Source: Empedobacter brevis NBRC 14943 = ATCC 43319
GTDB taxonomy: Bacteria; Bacteroidota; Bacteroidia; Flavobacteriales; Weeksellaceae
Length of the DNA stretch: 64,000 nt
Assembly: GCF_000382425.1 (NCBI RefSeq)
Contig: NZ_KB908293.1
Coordinates: forward strand, 62,001-126,000
Reading direction: 5' to 3'
The first letter of the stretch is position 1. Each line of letters opens with the position of its first letter. Shown one piece after another: positions 54,810-64,000 of this stretch. The position numbers were made by a program, and so were the translations under genes. Below the pieces are notes generated by a model. It was not told the origin of the DNA. It worked only from the letters and a program-made list of their open reading frames with translations, and did no database searches.

Positions 54810-56039
54810 TTGAATCCTAAAATCATCCTATTTACAGAAAAAATAACAAATCGAATTCAATACATTTTTGATTTTATCCTACATGACTTTTCCGGAATTG
54901 ATTATAAAATGACAACGGATTTTGAGGAATACATTCAATCTGAATTGCCAAAAATCAATTTTTCAAATCAATTTATAGAGAATGGGTTTAACTTACATGT
55001 AGATGAAATTTTATTAGAAAATGATATTCACGAAACTATTGACTATCATTCATTACATGAAATAGGAAAATGCTTCTATTGGTTATCCCGTTATGAAGAA
55101 TATAAAGCCAGACCTCATCAATTTGATGAGCATAATCGATTTTTAGGCTCGGAATTAGATTACTCTAAACCAATTGTTGATGAGATTTGTTTGGATTTTC
55201 AACAACACTTAAAAAAGAAATTTCCCTCCATTTCTTTTAAACAAAGACTGTTTAAGCAGATAAATACCCATGATGTTGACTATGCATGGAAATACCTCCA
55301 TCATTCCTCAGAAATAAAATACGGTTCATTCATAAAGAAATTGATAAAGGGAGAATTCGTAGAGGCCAGAAAACAAATTAAGGTTTTATGCCATCAAGAA
55401 AATGATCCTTATGACACATTTGATTACCTGAAAGTATTGGCTGAAAAACACCAGGTTGACACGATATTCTTTTGGTTATTGGGTGATTATTCCACTTTCG
55501 ATAAAAATCACAGTTGGAAAAATAAAACCCAGCAAAATCTAATTAATAAATTATCAGGCTGGGCTAAAATAGGTATTCATCCTTCGTATCAATCGAACTT
55601 TGAAGATAATCGATTAACAAATGAAATCTACCGTTTAAAAGAAATTGTAACAACTGAAGTTAAATCTTCGCGACAGCATTTCATTAAACTTAACTTTCCT
55701 CCTACTTATCAACAATTGTTGAAAAATGATATTTTAGAAGATTATACGATGGGATTTCCGCATAAAACAGGCTTTAGAGCAGGAACATCTACTCCTTACA
55801 AATGGTTCGATTTAACAACTAATCAACAAACATTGTTAACAATATATCCTTTTACAGTGATGGATGTTACGTTAAGGAATTATTTAAAACTTTCACCTTA
55901 CCAGTCCATAGAAGAAATAAAAAGAATCAAACAAGCAATTAAAGCGGTGAATGGGACGTTTATAACTTTGTTCCATCAATCAAACTTAAATGGAGATTGG
56001 GTGGAATGGCGAAAAGTTTATGAAAGTATATTTGAATGA
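54810..56039 (+). CDS. Polysaccharide deacetylase-like protein
   Basis: A 409-residue protein with a TTG start (54810) and no signal peptide. The middle contains NTHDVDYAWKYLH, with HD as in the deacetylase metal site, and later GIHPSYQSNFED and FIKLNFPPTYQQLLKNDILEDYTMGF, typical of bacterial polysaccharide-associated deacetylases. Substrate unknown. It overlaps the GNAT gene by four bases and probably belongs to a surface polysaccharide locus. Confidence 0.8.
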   Translation: MNPKIILFTEKITNRIQYIFDFILHDFSGIDYKMTTDFEEYIQSELPKINFSNQFIENGFNLHVDEILLENDIHETIDYHSLHEIGKCFYWLSRYEEYKARPHQFDEHNRFLGSELDYSKPIVDEICLDFQQHLKKKFPSISFKQRLFKQINTHDVDYAWKYLHHSSEIKYGSFIKKLIKGEFVEARKQIKVLCHQENDPYDTFDYLKVLAEKHQVDTIFFWLLGDYSTFDKNHSWKNKTQQNLINKLSGWAKIGIHPSYQSNFEDNRLTNEIYRLKEIVTTEVKSSRQHFIKLNFPPTYQQLLKNDILEDYTMGFPHKTGFRAGTSTPYKWFDLTTNQQTLLTIYPFTVMDVTLRNYLKLSPYQSIEEIKRIKQAIKAVNGTFITLFHQSNLNGDWVEWRKVYESIFE

Positions 56040-56911
56040 TAAAACGAATTTCACGAAAAAAATTAGATGTAGATAAGTACACCGAATGTTTAAGTAAATC
56101 GGTAAATTACCGTATTTATGCGGAAGTATGGTATTTGGATACTTTGGTTGAAAACAATTGGGATTGTTATGTCTTAAATGATTATGAAGCCATCATGCCC
56201 TTACCTTTTGTGAAAAAATTTGGCATTAAATTTATCACTCAACCTATTTATTGTCAGCAATTAGGTGTTTTCCATCAAAAAAATTTAAGCAAAGAAATTT
56301 TTAAGAAATTTGAAAAAAAATTGCATCGAAATTTAGTAAGAGCTTATTCTTTTAATGAAGAAAATACTGAAATGTTTGAGCCAAAGGGAAAGCTAAAAGT
56401 AAATTATATTTTGGATTTGAATCAATCCTATGAAAAAATTTTTAATAACTATTCTTCTAATCGAAGAAAAGAATTAAGAAGAACTTCAAGAATGGAACTT
56501 ATAATAAATGAAATTAATAATTTAAAAAATTTTCAAACCTTAAAAAACGCATATGCATATATAAATATTCACAAATTAGAGGACAAATACAGCTTAATTT
56601 TTGAATATTTAATTAATAGAGAGCAATTAAAAATATATGATATATATACTAAAGAAAAAGTTTTATTAGGCTCTCAAGCTATATTATTTTCTAAAAACAG
56701 AATTATTTGTTTCTCTTTCGCAAGAAATAAAAAAGAGGAAAAACACAATACTTCTGCTTATATTCTTGACCATATTATTAAGAAAAATAATAATACTTCT
56801 CTTATTTTTGATTTCGAAGGATCAATGATCCCTTCAATTGGAAAATTCATGGAAGGATACTCCCCAAAAAAGAAGTTTTATTCTCTTTATTCCAATATTA
56901 ATTTTAAATGA
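56036..56911 (+). CDS. GNAT/FemAB-like acyltransferase
   Basis: A 291-residue protein. It resembles the GNAT/FemAB-type proteins of flavobacterial polysaccharide loci: SVNYRIYAEVWYLDTLVE and AIMPLPFVKKFGIKFITQP, then a middle part with SYEKIFNNYSSNRRKELRRTSR, and a C-terminal segment SLIFDFEGSMIPSIGKFMEG, where a conserved FEGS/GS is usual. Probably transfers an acyl or aminoacyl group to a sugar. Confidence 0.78.
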   Translation: MIKRISRKKLDVDKYTECLSKSVNYRIYAEVWYLDTLVENNWDCYVLNDYEAIMPLPFVKKFGIKFITQPIYCQQLGVFHQKNLSKEIFKKFEKKLHRNLVRAYSFNEENTEMFEPKGKLKVNYILDLNQSYEKIFNNYSSNRRKELRRTSRMELIINEINNLKNFQTLKNAYAYINIHKLEDKYSLIFEYLINREQLKIYDIYTKEKVLLGSQAILFSKNRIICFSFARNKKEEKHNTSAYILDHIIKKNNNTSLIFDFEGSMIPSIGKFMEGYSPKKKFYSLYSNINFK

Positions 56912-57011
56912 AAAAACAAATGAAGATATTGAATGGATGAAAGAGTCTGCACAACAATTAATTGACATAAAATCTAAAACAATGACAGCAGAAGAAATAA
57001 AGAAGTTGTAA
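56907..57011 (+). other. Short open frame after the GNAT gene, unclear
   Basis: The 105 bases in another frame read NEKTNEDIEWMKESAQQLID and stop at 57009-57011. The first ATG in frame is at 56937 (24 residues). The composition looks coding (charged, helix-like) and might be the remains of a longer gene or a small protein. No family seen. Confidence 0.25.
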
Positions 57012-57036
57012 CTTACACTTACCAAATCATTTATTC

Positions 57037-58260
57037 ATGAGAGCGTTAATTAGTTTTGTAATATTTCTTTCTTTTTATTCTTGTTCGGTTCAAAAAAATG
57101 GATTGACTTATCCTAATCAAACAACTTTTATATCAAGTGTTGTTAGCTCTACAAATCGTGCTACAATTGATGATTTTGTTATAACTGATGATTTACATCT
57201 CATCACTTTACAAATTAACGTTATTATCTTAAAACGTGATGATGGAACCGGAAATTATAATTTAGAAAATCCTGAAGAAAAAAAAGCTTTAGAAAACTTC
57301 ATGAATGCAAATAATTATACTTGGAGTACTTTTACACAACCTATTGATTTAACAGGATGTTATACTGGGAAAGATTTTTATTCTGATTCTAAAATTCGTT
57401 TTAAATTTAATTATATTGAAATTAAAGACAGCTATGCATGGAACTATAGAAATAGTGGTGCTGATCTAGAAAAGAAAAAATATAGTGGCATGACACCTCA
57501 TGAAAACTGGTATTTAGCATATTTAGATCAAAAAATTGCAGAGAATCCATCCATTCCCAAAGGGATTAATATCTATTTAACAATGGATGCTGACAATTAT
57601 GATAGATTATACAATTCTAAAGGAGAAAATTTTGATTTGAATGAAGTGGCAGCAGGACAACTGCCTACTTCTACTAATCTATTTAGATCTTCTAGTACCC
57701 ATTTGCCTAATAAATATTTAAAATACTTAGCTCATCGTTATTTTCACCCTAAAAAGTTTAATACTACTGTTGAAGAAACGATGAAATGGGATATTAATGA
57801 CGGTAGAATATTTGCGCACGAATTAGGCCACGTTCTGGGACTTAATCATAGCAATCAATATCATACAACCAATGCTTGTAAATATACGATCATGTCTCAG
57901 AAATGGAATGATCCTAAAAATTATCTTCAGCCAACAGAAATTTTAAAAGTTCATAAAAATTTGAGAGAAACTAATTTAATTCAATTTGCAACAGAAGATT
58001 CTTTTTTAGGCAACACTTTTCTCATTAACCAAAATACAAAATGGGAAAAAACCCAACGTTTCTATTCAAATTTAAAAATTGAAAATAACATCATCTTAAC
58101 AATCACAGAACCTACAATTATATCTCCACAAGCTAAAATCATATTTGGTAACAATTCGAAAATTATATTCGAAAAAAATGGAAAGTTTATTTACCCGAAC
58201 GGAAAAGATTTTACGAACTATGTAGATAAAATGTCAAGTTCAATTGTTAAGATGGATTAA
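57037..58260 (+). CDS. Zinc metalloprotease lipoprotein (matrixin-like)
   Basis: A 407-residue protein with lipobox (SFYSCSV). The catalytic motif FAHELGHVLGLNHS (HExxHxxGxxH) is followed by the Met-turn YTIMSQKW, as in metzincins of the matrixin/pappalysin type. The C-terminal 90 residues carry a short beta-rich tail. Function is probably proteolysis at the cell surface. It converges with the flippase gene, overlapping its 3' end by 21 bases. Confidence 0.85.
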   Translation: MRALISFVIFLSFYSCSVQKNGLTYPNQTTFISSVVSSTNRATIDDFVITDDLHLITLQINVIILKRDDGTGNYNLENPEEKKALENFMNANNYTWSTFTQPIDLTGCYTGKDFYSDSKIRFKFNYIEIKDSYAWNYRNSGADLEKKKYSGMTPHENWYLAYLDQKIAENPSIPKGINIYLTMDADNYDRLYNSKGENFDLNEVAAGQLPTSTNLFRSSSTHLPNKYLKYLAHRYFHPKKFNTTVEETMKWDINDGRIFAHELGHVLGLNHSNQYHTTNACKYTIMSQKWNDPKNYLQPTEILKVHKNLRETNLIQFATEDSFLGNTFLINQNTKWEKTQRFYSNLKIENNIILTITEPTIISPQAKIIFGNNSKIIFEKNGKFIYPNGKDFTNYVDKMSSSIVKMD

Positions 58261-59511
58261 ATAACGACGAAAAATAATAGACGAAACAATCCCCATTGTA
58301 ACAAAAGTTATTGCTAAAGAAATTGCAGCTCCCAATGTATTCAGTTTAGGAATTAATAGTATACTTAAACCAGTCATTAGTATTATTGATGCAATAGATA
58401 CAATCGAATTTTTACCCGCTAATCCTACCGCAGACAATAAATTTCCATATAAATTTCTAAAGCACATATTACAACAAACTGCAAATAGTATTATAAAGAA
58501 TATCCATCCATTACCTTGGTATTCTTCCCCAAAAACAAATGGCAAGGCAACATCTTTCAACAAAAACCCTAACACAATTATCACAATTGAGATGGGAATA
58601 AATAGTTTATAATAATTTGAAATATAAAATTTTAAATACGATTTATTTTTTGAATTTGAAATAATTTTCGGCAAGTCTGTTTGTATGAAAATCATAGGGA
58701 TAAACATCAAATTCATAGGTAAAATAATTGCTACTTTGTAATTTGCAACAGCAGTTTCATTCAACAATAATCCGATCATAAAAATATCGATCATAAACAA
58801 TAGTTCCGAAAAAAAATAAGTAATTGAAGAATTCATGGAATAGTTCCAGAATTCTCTTAAATTAAAATTTTGAAAGGTGCTATTCATAGAACGAAGAATC
58901 TCCTTTTTGTAGTAAAACAAACAAAACCAAGGTGTAATTGCTAATCCGAACAAGTATCCATATTTTCCATAGAAAAACGTAAGCAAAATTGATACGACTA
59001 ATCCTAAACTATTTATGACAATTGATATAAAAGAAAATTTTTCATTCATACCATGAATTCGATAATAAGATTGTATAAAACTATAGAAGTAACTTCCCAG
59101 CATTCGTCCTGCGAAAAAACAAATTACCATCCAGATTGTTTGGTATTTGAATTCATAGAAAAGCGCAACAAAACAAAATAAAAATGTTAATAACAGTTGT
59201 TTTTGTAATCCTAATCTGAAAATATAACTTGATAAATTATTTTTTTCTTGTGTAGACTCAAGCAAGGATCCATAACGCATAAGTCCTTGTATCGTTCCGA
59301 ATCCATTTAGCGTAATAAACACTCCGAAAATAGAAGCGATAAGGGTGATAGATCCGTAATCTTCATCAGAAATCATACGAACCACAAAAATCATATTTAT
59401 TAAGGCAATTATCTTTTCGATCATAATGGACGAAAAAACCATATGACCTTTGTTCTTATAGAAATCTTTTAGAAATACGATTAAATCATTCACTAAAATA
59501 ATGTTTAACAA
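58240..59511 (-). CDS. Oligosaccharide flippase (Wzx/MATE-like)
   Basis: A 423-residue membrane protein with about 12 hydrophobic segments. The N-terminus FLKDFYKNKGHMVFSSIMIEKII and the later LFSELLFMIDIFMIGLLLNE fit polysaccharide flippases. The frame starts inside the upstream gene; a GTG at 59493 would reduce the overlap with the synthetase-like gene from 26 to 8 bases and gives NDLIVFLKDFYKNKG, which fits family starts better. It exports lipid-linked oligosaccharide units. Confidence 0.85.
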   Translation of the reverse strand: MLNIILVNDLIVFLKDFYKNKGHMVFSSIMIEKIIALINMIFVVRMISDEDYGSITLIASIFGVFITLNGFGTIQGLMRYGSLLESTQEKNNLSSYIFRLGLQKQLLLTFLFCFVALFYEFKYQTIWMVICFFAGRMLGSYFYSFIQSYYRIHGMNEKFSFISIVINSLGLVVSILLTFFYGKYGYLFGLAITPWFCLFYYKKEILRSMNSTFQNFNLREFWNYSMNSSITYFFSELLFMIDIFMIGLLLNETAVANYKVAIILPMNLMFIPMIFIQTDLPKIISNSKNKSYLKFYISNYYKLFIPISIVIIVLGFLLKDVALPFVFGEEYQGNGWIFFIILFAVCCNMCFRNLYGNLLSAVGLAGKNSIVSIASIILMTGLSILLIPKLNTLGAAISLAITFVTMGIVSSIIFRRYLIHLNN

Positions 59512-61123
59512 TTGATAAAACAGTCAATACAGTTGTTTTCTCTACAAAACTTCCTTCATTATATTGCAGATACAAATCTTGTTTTAAAGTAGTTGATTTT
59601 ACAGCATGAATATAACGTTCAAAATATTCATCCATTTTTTCTCTATGTTTAGGCTCCTGTTTATAATAATATTCGTAAGCCGTCATTTTTCCAATATATT
59701 GTTTTTGAAAAACCTTATTCAAAAATCCATTGTACATTCTTTTCACTATCTTATCTCCAAGTATTGTATTTCGTTTAGAAGTTGGTTTCAATAAAGTTCT
59801 TTCCCAAATATAATTGGTTGCCTCTTTATGGTACTTGTTGATCCATTCGATGTATAATTCTTGATTATATTTCCATTCTTCCGGTAAACTATGAGCAAAT
59901 TTCAAGAAGTGAGAATACATAAATGGTGAAGTTTGATACGAAAACTCCTCAGCTAAATAAGATCCCAAAACTGTTCTATTGTACCCTACATTTCTTGTCA
60001 AGAAAATTTCTTCGCGATCATAGTTAGAAGCAATTTCATTAAAATCACTTTCCAATCGATGAAACAACCTATCATGGACAATTATTTTTGCTTTAGAAGG
60101 AGGTGTTTTATATCTATTTTTATTAAACATCCCTAATACACCATCTCCTAACTGTCCACTATGTACTAATCCAAATTTCTCCTTATCAATAAATTTGTAT
60201 GCAAAATTTGTATGTAAAGCACTGGAATATGCTCCAAGTCCCTCCGAAATTTGAAAAATCTCATCTATTTCAGTAATATATTCACCTCCATTAAGCGCTA
60301 CAAAATGAAAGGGAATTCCATACTCATTGGCGATTTGCTTAGCGATTGTTTCATCCCAATATTTTTTTTGAGAAAAACAAAACGTTTCATCAATCTGATA
60401 GCCATTTTTTAATGCCACCAACAATGTCATTCTTGAATCTAATCCTCCGCTTAACAGCGCAAAAGTTTCTTTCTTCAATTCTTTGTCTTTCTCAAATTCA
60501 AGGCAAACGGCTTCATTAAACAATCTATCAATTTCTTCTAATGCCTCCTGTTTATCTCCGTTAAATCTATCTTTGAAAGTATAATAAGAATCAATTTTCG
60601 TCTGCAAATTTGTAACATTTATTTGTAGCAATTCTGCATCTCTTAATTTCTTTACTTCTTTTATTGGCGTATAATCTTCTAATGTATTCCCACAAACCAA
60701 TAACTGATACATTGCAGATTCATCCAATGAATAAAATTTAGTTGCTTTTTTTAATGCTTTGACTAATGAAATTAAACTGGTTTCTATTATAATTTCATTT
60801 CCATAATTATAGTAGAAAAGTTTACGTGTTGCTGTAAAATTTGTAAAAGTATATACCTTATTTTCTAACTTATTGTATACAAAACCTACAAACTCTCCTT
60901 CTAATTGTTGAATAAATTCGAGTTGATGGAGAATATACAGCTGATGGAGGTAATTCTCGTTTAAATTATTAGTTTTTATTAATTGGTTTTTATTAAGAAG
61001 AACGCCCTCAATAGCAATAACAATATTATTCTGTTCAATAAAATAATTATCAAACCGTTTCTTTTGAAAACGAATTTCATATTCTACAATTCCATCCTTA
61101 ATATATAATTGAAATCCTTTCAT
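59486..61123 (-). CDS. Asparagine-synthetase-like enzyme without N-terminal Cys
   Basis: A 545-residue protein. The ATP-pyrophosphatase motif is in ALLSGGLDSRMTLLVAL (SGGxDS). Glutamine-hydrolysing AsnB needs Cys2, but here residue 2 is Lys (MKGFQL), so it cannot use glutamine directly by the normal mechanism. Such family members are frequent in polysaccharide and glycosylation loci and may amidate an uronic acid. It overlaps the GT gene by four bases (ATGA). Confidence 0.82.
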   Translation of the reverse strand: MKGFQLYIKDGIVEYEIRFQKKRFDNYFIEQNNIVIAIEGVLLNKNQLIKTNNLNENYLHQLYILHQLEFIQQLEGEFVGFVYNKLENKVYTFTNFTATRKLFYYNYGNEIIIETSLISLVKALKKATKFYSLDESAMYQLLVCGNTLEDYTPIKEVKKLRDAELLQINVTNLQTKIDSYYTFKDRFNGDKQEALEEIDRLFNEAVCLEFEKDKELKKETFALLSGGLDSRMTLLVALKNGYQIDETFCFSQKKYWDETIAKQIANEYGIPFHFVALNGGEYITEIDEIFQISEGLGAYSSALHTNFAYKFIDKEKFGLVHSGQLGDGVLGMFNKNRYKTPPSKAKIIVHDRLFHRLESDFNEIASNYDREEIFLTRNVGYNRTVLGSYLAEEFSYQTSPFMYSHFLKFAHSLPEEWKYNQELYIEWINKYHKEATNYIWERTLLKPTSKRNTILGDKIVKRMYNGFLNKVFQKQYIGKMTAYEYYYKQEPKHREKMDEYFERYIHAVKSTTLKQDLYLQYNEGSFVEKTTVLTVLSIVKHYFSE

Positions 61124-62259
61124 TTCAAAACACTATTATATACATTATCAAACTGTTGTGCAATTTTTTGAGTCGAAAAATGATCTTCTGCAAACTGATG
61201 AAGTTCAGCTCTTGATTTTAATTTAATCTTATTTTCAATAAAATTCTTCATCGCTTCATACAATTGATTTTCATTTTGTTTTTCTATCAAAACTCCAAAC
61301 CCTTCAGGAAAAAATTCAGAAATCCCTCCCACATTAGAAGCTATAACGGGTATACCTGAAGAAAATGCTTCTATTTGTACACAAGGCTGATTTTCATAAT
61401 TACTAAATAAGACAAAACAAGTCGCGTTTTTCATTTTCTGATTCACCTCATCATACTCTAATCGCCCAAAAGATTGTATAACATTTGACAAATTATTTTC
61501 CTTTATAAACTCATCTATCATAGACAAATCTCCATTTCCTCCAATTTGAAATTGAAAATCAAACCCCTCCTCTACTAATCTTTTTGCAACATTTAACATT
61601 CCTGTAATATTCTTGTGTTCATCTCCTAAATGTGAAAGGTGAAGAAAAATTTTCTGATTCTTTTCATTTTCCTCATTTATCGAAAAGTTATCAAGGTTTA
61701 CAACATTTGGAATAATTTTCGATGGCTTTACAGAAAAAACACGGCTAATTTTATCATCTAAATCCTTAGAAACAGCACATAAATAATCAACCTTAGATAG
61801 GATATTTTTAATTAATATCTTTTGATAAAGAGAAAGTTCTGTCAACCTTTCTGGAGAAAAAATTGTCCAATGTTCTGTATATACTATTGGTGTACGAAAT
61901 CTATACTTAAGATAGACTGCTATTAAACCTGCAGGATAAACAACATTTAGATGAATCAAATCAACTTTTTTGACGAAAGAAGTTCCTTTCAGAAAAGCGC
62001 GAAATTGATTAATCAAGTTAAATGGTCTAAAAAAAGAAGGTTTAAAATAAACAATTATCTCTCGTACATTTTGATTCATTGAATCTACAACCTCAAAGTC
62101 TGATTTCAATTTTTCATCTTTTATCGCATGTACAAGCGTCACATCATTTAACGTTGAGATTGCACGTAAATGACGCTGAATAAAATCTCCATTATCTAAA
62201 AAAACTCGACTTGGATACCAAGAAGCTAAAGCTAAAATATGTTTTCTAGAATTTTTCAC
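61120..62259 (-). CDS. Glycosyltransferase family 4 (group 1)
   Basis: A 379-residue GT-B protein. N-terminal ASWYPSRVFLDNGDFIQRH, the acceptor part with YTEHWTIF, and the GT4 C-terminal half with LHLSHLGDEHKNITGML and EAFSSGIPVIASNVGGISEFF (the Glu of the donor site is in QIEAFSSG). It transfers a sugar from an activated donor to a growing glycan. Donor unknown. Confidence 0.9.
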   Translation of the reverse strand: MKNSRKHILALASWYPSRVFLDNGDFIQRHLRAISTLNDVTLVHAIKDEKLKSDFEVVDSMNQNVREIIVYFKPSFFRPFNLINQFRAFLKGTSFVKKVDLIHLNVVYPAGLIAVYLKYRFRTPIVYTEHWTIFSPERLTELSLYQKILIKNILSKVDYLCAVSKDLDDKISRVFSVKPSKIIPNVVNLDNFSINEENEKNQKIFLHLSHLGDEHKNITGMLNVAKRLVEEGFDFQFQIGGNGDLSMIDEFIKENNLSNVIQSFGRLEYDEVNQKMKNATCFVLFSNYENQPCVQIEAFSSGIPVIASNVGGISEFFPEGFGVLIEKQNENQLYEAMKNFIENKIKLKSRAELHQFAEDHFSTQKIAQQFDNVYNSVLK

Positions 62260-62260
62260 C

Positions 62261-63511
62261 TTACTTTTTATAACGTTTCAACTCTTTCATCACAAAATAA
62301 AGCTGAACTAAATAGCCCATTCCTGCAAAGAAAGAATATAGTGATAACGTCAAAAGTATATTTTTATTTAATCCTCCTACTATACATGTAATAAAAGTGA
62401 TCAAAACCAGGTAAATATTAAAATATAAAGCGTAATGATTTTTCTTAATTACCACTACAATCTGTTGAATAGGATTCATTGCTGAACGGCACAAAATCCA
62501 AAAAGAAAGAATCCATGTCATCATATGCAAACCTTTCCATTCCGGTCCAAGAATCCATTCGAGAATAAAAATCCCTATAAAGTTCATCAACAAAAGAAAA
62601 ACAGCAATTGCGGCTACATTATATACCACCACTTTTTTAGACAAATCATACAATTCATGTGCTCTATGATCAATCATTCCCGCCGATTTTTGAAAGAAGA
62701 CTTTTGACATCGAGTTTGAAAGCAAAGTCAAAGGAACAACCAATACTTTAGACGCATTCCCTACGAAACCAACATCTTCTTTCAAAAAATAGAATGCGAT
62801 CATAATTGGCATCAAATTATTCGCTACCGCATTCAACGACTCTGATGGTAAAGTATATTTAATGATTTCTCTGTTATTGAAAATTGTTTTTCGGGCTAAT
62901 CCAAAATCAATCGAAGTAAATCTTCCTTTTGTAATCGAAAAATAGTAGGCACATGATAAAACTGTTCCGAAAATTGTTCCATAAATCAACCCAGTCTCTT
63001 TGTATCCCATCCAATAAAAAATAAATTGAAACAAGACCGAAAACAATGCATTGATCACAAATCCTGTGGATATACTTTTGAATAATTTATATTTTGTAAA
63101 CAGTGAATTCTGTACATTATTCCAAGCTGTAAATAACCCTGCGATACAACTTAAGAAAACAACTAATATAGATGTTTTAAACGTAAATATTTTTTCTAAA
63201 AGAGCATATCCTAAAAAGAAAAAAATAGTAACAAGGCTACTTATTAACAATAGTGTTGTAAATAAATTCCGAATAGCTTTTGATGATTTCGAAATCACAA
63301 AAATATTCTCTAAACGAAATGTGGTCAAAATCGAAAGAATTGCGACAAAACTCAAAAAAGCATTGTATGTCCCCGATGCTTCCGGTCCATATATTCTCGC
63401 CAATATCAATCCTCCCACAAGCATAATCACTTGAGCAATCGTATTTCCTGCCAACAAAGACAAGACACCTTTAGCATTCTTCGTTTTAAATTTTTGTAAC
63501 TTTGTTTTCAA
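62261..63511 (-). CDS. Second oligosaccharide flippase (Wzx-like)
   Basis: A 416-residue protein with about 12 membrane segments; the N-terminal part is GVLSLLAGNTIAQVIMLVGG. The start codon is TTG at 63511. It ends one base before the GT gene. It is the first gene of the minus-strand glycan operon. A candidate promoter is at 63531-63538. Confidence 0.85.
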   Translation of the reverse strand: MKTKLQKFKTKNAKGVLSLLAGNTIAQVIMLVGGLILARIYGPEASGTYNAFLSFVAILSILTTFRLENIFVISKSSKAIRNLFTTLLLISSLVTIFFFLGYALLEKIFTFKTSILVVFLSCIAGLFTAWNNVQNSLFTKYKLFKSISTGFVINALFSVLFQFIFYWMGYKETGLIYGTIFGTVLSCAYYFSITKGRFTSIDFGLARKTIFNNREIIKYTLPSESLNAVANNLMPIMIAFYFLKEDVGFVGNASKVLVVPLTLLSNSMSKVFFQKSAGMIDHRAHELYDLSKKVVVYNVAAIAVFLLLMNFIGIFILEWILGPEWKGLHMMTWILSFWILCRSAMNPIQQIVVVIKKNHYALYFNIYLVLITFITCIVGGLNKNILLTLSLYSFFAGMGYLVQLYFVMKELKRYKK

Positions 63512-63530
63512 TTGAAATTTTCTTCCTCAG

Positions 63531-63538
63531 CAAATCTA
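63531..63538 (-). promoter_or_regulatory. Candidate -7 element for the flippase operon
   Basis: The minus strand reads TAGATTTG, 19 bases before the TTG start at 63511. Confidence 0.45.
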
Positions 63539-63549
63539 CATAAAATCCT

Positions 63550-63557
63550 TAGCTTTG
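63550..63557 (+). promoter_or_regulatory. Candidate -7 element for the HAD gene
   Basis: TAGCTTTG, a full TAnnTTTG match, ends 5 bases before the ATG at 63563, so the transcript is probably leaderless or nearly so. It is 11 bases from the opposite-facing flippase element. Confidence 0.45.
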
Positions 63558-63562
63558 CATTT

Positions 63563-64000
63563 ATGAACACAATAAAACACGTTTTTTTCGACCTGGATAA
63601 TACGCTTTGGGATTTTCGAAAAAATGCAAAATTTGCTTTAAAAGAACTTTATATAAAGTACGATGTCGAAAACCGTTATGGTTTTACATTTGATGAATTT
63701 CATCCATTTTATCACGATAGTAACGAAGGTCTTTGGGCATTGATTCGTGATAAAAAAATCACGAAAGAAGAGTTGAGAGCAAGACGTTTCAAAGATGCAT
63801 TTGATCAATTGGGGATTGATAATGATGCTTTAGCAAAGATATTTGAGGAAGAATATATGGAAACCATTACCAATTACAATGAAGTCGTGGATGGTGCAAT
63901 GGAATTATTGGATTATCTGAAACCAAATTACACCTTGCATATCATTACAAATGGGTTTATCGAAGTATCGAAACGAAAAATTGAAACATCTGAACTGAAA
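63563..64000 (+). CDS. YjjG-type HAD nucleotidase, cut by window edge
   Basis: The frame is open for 146 codons to the end of the window. It begins MNTIKHVFFDLDNTLWDFRKN with HAD motif I (DLDNT), and has HIITNGF as motif II. The cap residues (FHPFYHDSNEGLWALIRDK) match noncanonical pyrimidine nucleotidases of the YjjG family, which hydrolyse damaged dUMP-like nucleotides. The C-terminal third lies outside. Confidence 0.85.
   Translation, partial: MNTIKHVFFDLDNTLWDFRKNAKFALKELYIKYDVENRYGFTFDEFHPFYHDSNEGLWALIRDKKITKEELRARRFKDAFDQLGIDNDALAKIFEEEYMETITNYNEVVDGAMELLDYLKPNYTLHIITNGFIEVSKRKIETSELK

Overview
The window looks like a chromosomal segment of an AT-rich Bacteroidota, most likely Flavobacteriales (a Weeksellaceae-type genome such as Empedobacter is my inference, not a proof). 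Evidence is a SprA gliding/type IX secretion gene at the left edge, a T9SS sorting domain protein, a fused CcoN-CcoO cytochrome oxidase subunit, a bifunctional HisB, many TAnnTTTG-type -7 promoter elements, TTG starts, and absence of clear Shine-Dalgarno sequences.

Layout. 1-5.3 kb: start of sprA coupled to ruvA, then two related serine hydrolases (beta-lactamase fold plus TPR tail) next to a membrane-anchored AraC regulator. 5.5-15.1 kb: a cbb3 oxidase cluster on the minus strand (ccoI; ccoS-ccoNO-ccoQ-ccoP; ccoG-ccoH-SafE-like), with a divergent Crp/Fnr-type regulator and an FNR-like TGAT-N4-ATCA box placed for activation of ccoS. 15.1-17.7 kb: AlkD-like repair protein, a secreted DsrE-like protein, hflX. 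17.7-28.4 kb: a complete histidine operon (hisG-D-C-B-H-[tricorn-type protease]-A-F-IE) controlled by a leader peptide with six consecutive His codons and a terminator/antiterminator switch that can be drawn base by base.

28.4-35.4 kb: DUF417 membrane protein with an AraC regulator, then an ankyrin-DUF2271-PepSY/flavoreductase-ApbE operon that looks like a flavin-based envelope redox system. 35.4-45.2 kb: an alpha/beta hydrolase pseudogene, then a polymorphic toxin locus: coiled-coil tail-fibre-like protein, a tiny YD-repeat/T9SS protein, a 2274-residue SpvB/FG-GAP/RHS protein with a type-23-like toxin end, its lipoprotein immunity candidate, an orphan duplicate of the toxin tip and a second immunity candidate. 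45.5-50.5 kb: unknown protein, two tandem S41 peptidase lipoproteins, an HD hydrolase.

50.6-54.8 kb: housekeeping rpsP-rimM-glnS, a small lipoprotein, radC. 54.8-63.5 kb: surface polysaccharide genes (deacetylase-like, GNAT/FemAB-like, two flippases, a GT4 glycosyltransferase, an asparagine-synthetase-like enzyme) and a matrixin-like metalloprotease. The right edge cuts a HAD nucleotidase (YjjG-type). I saw no tRNA, rRNA, CRISPR array, IS element or prophage.
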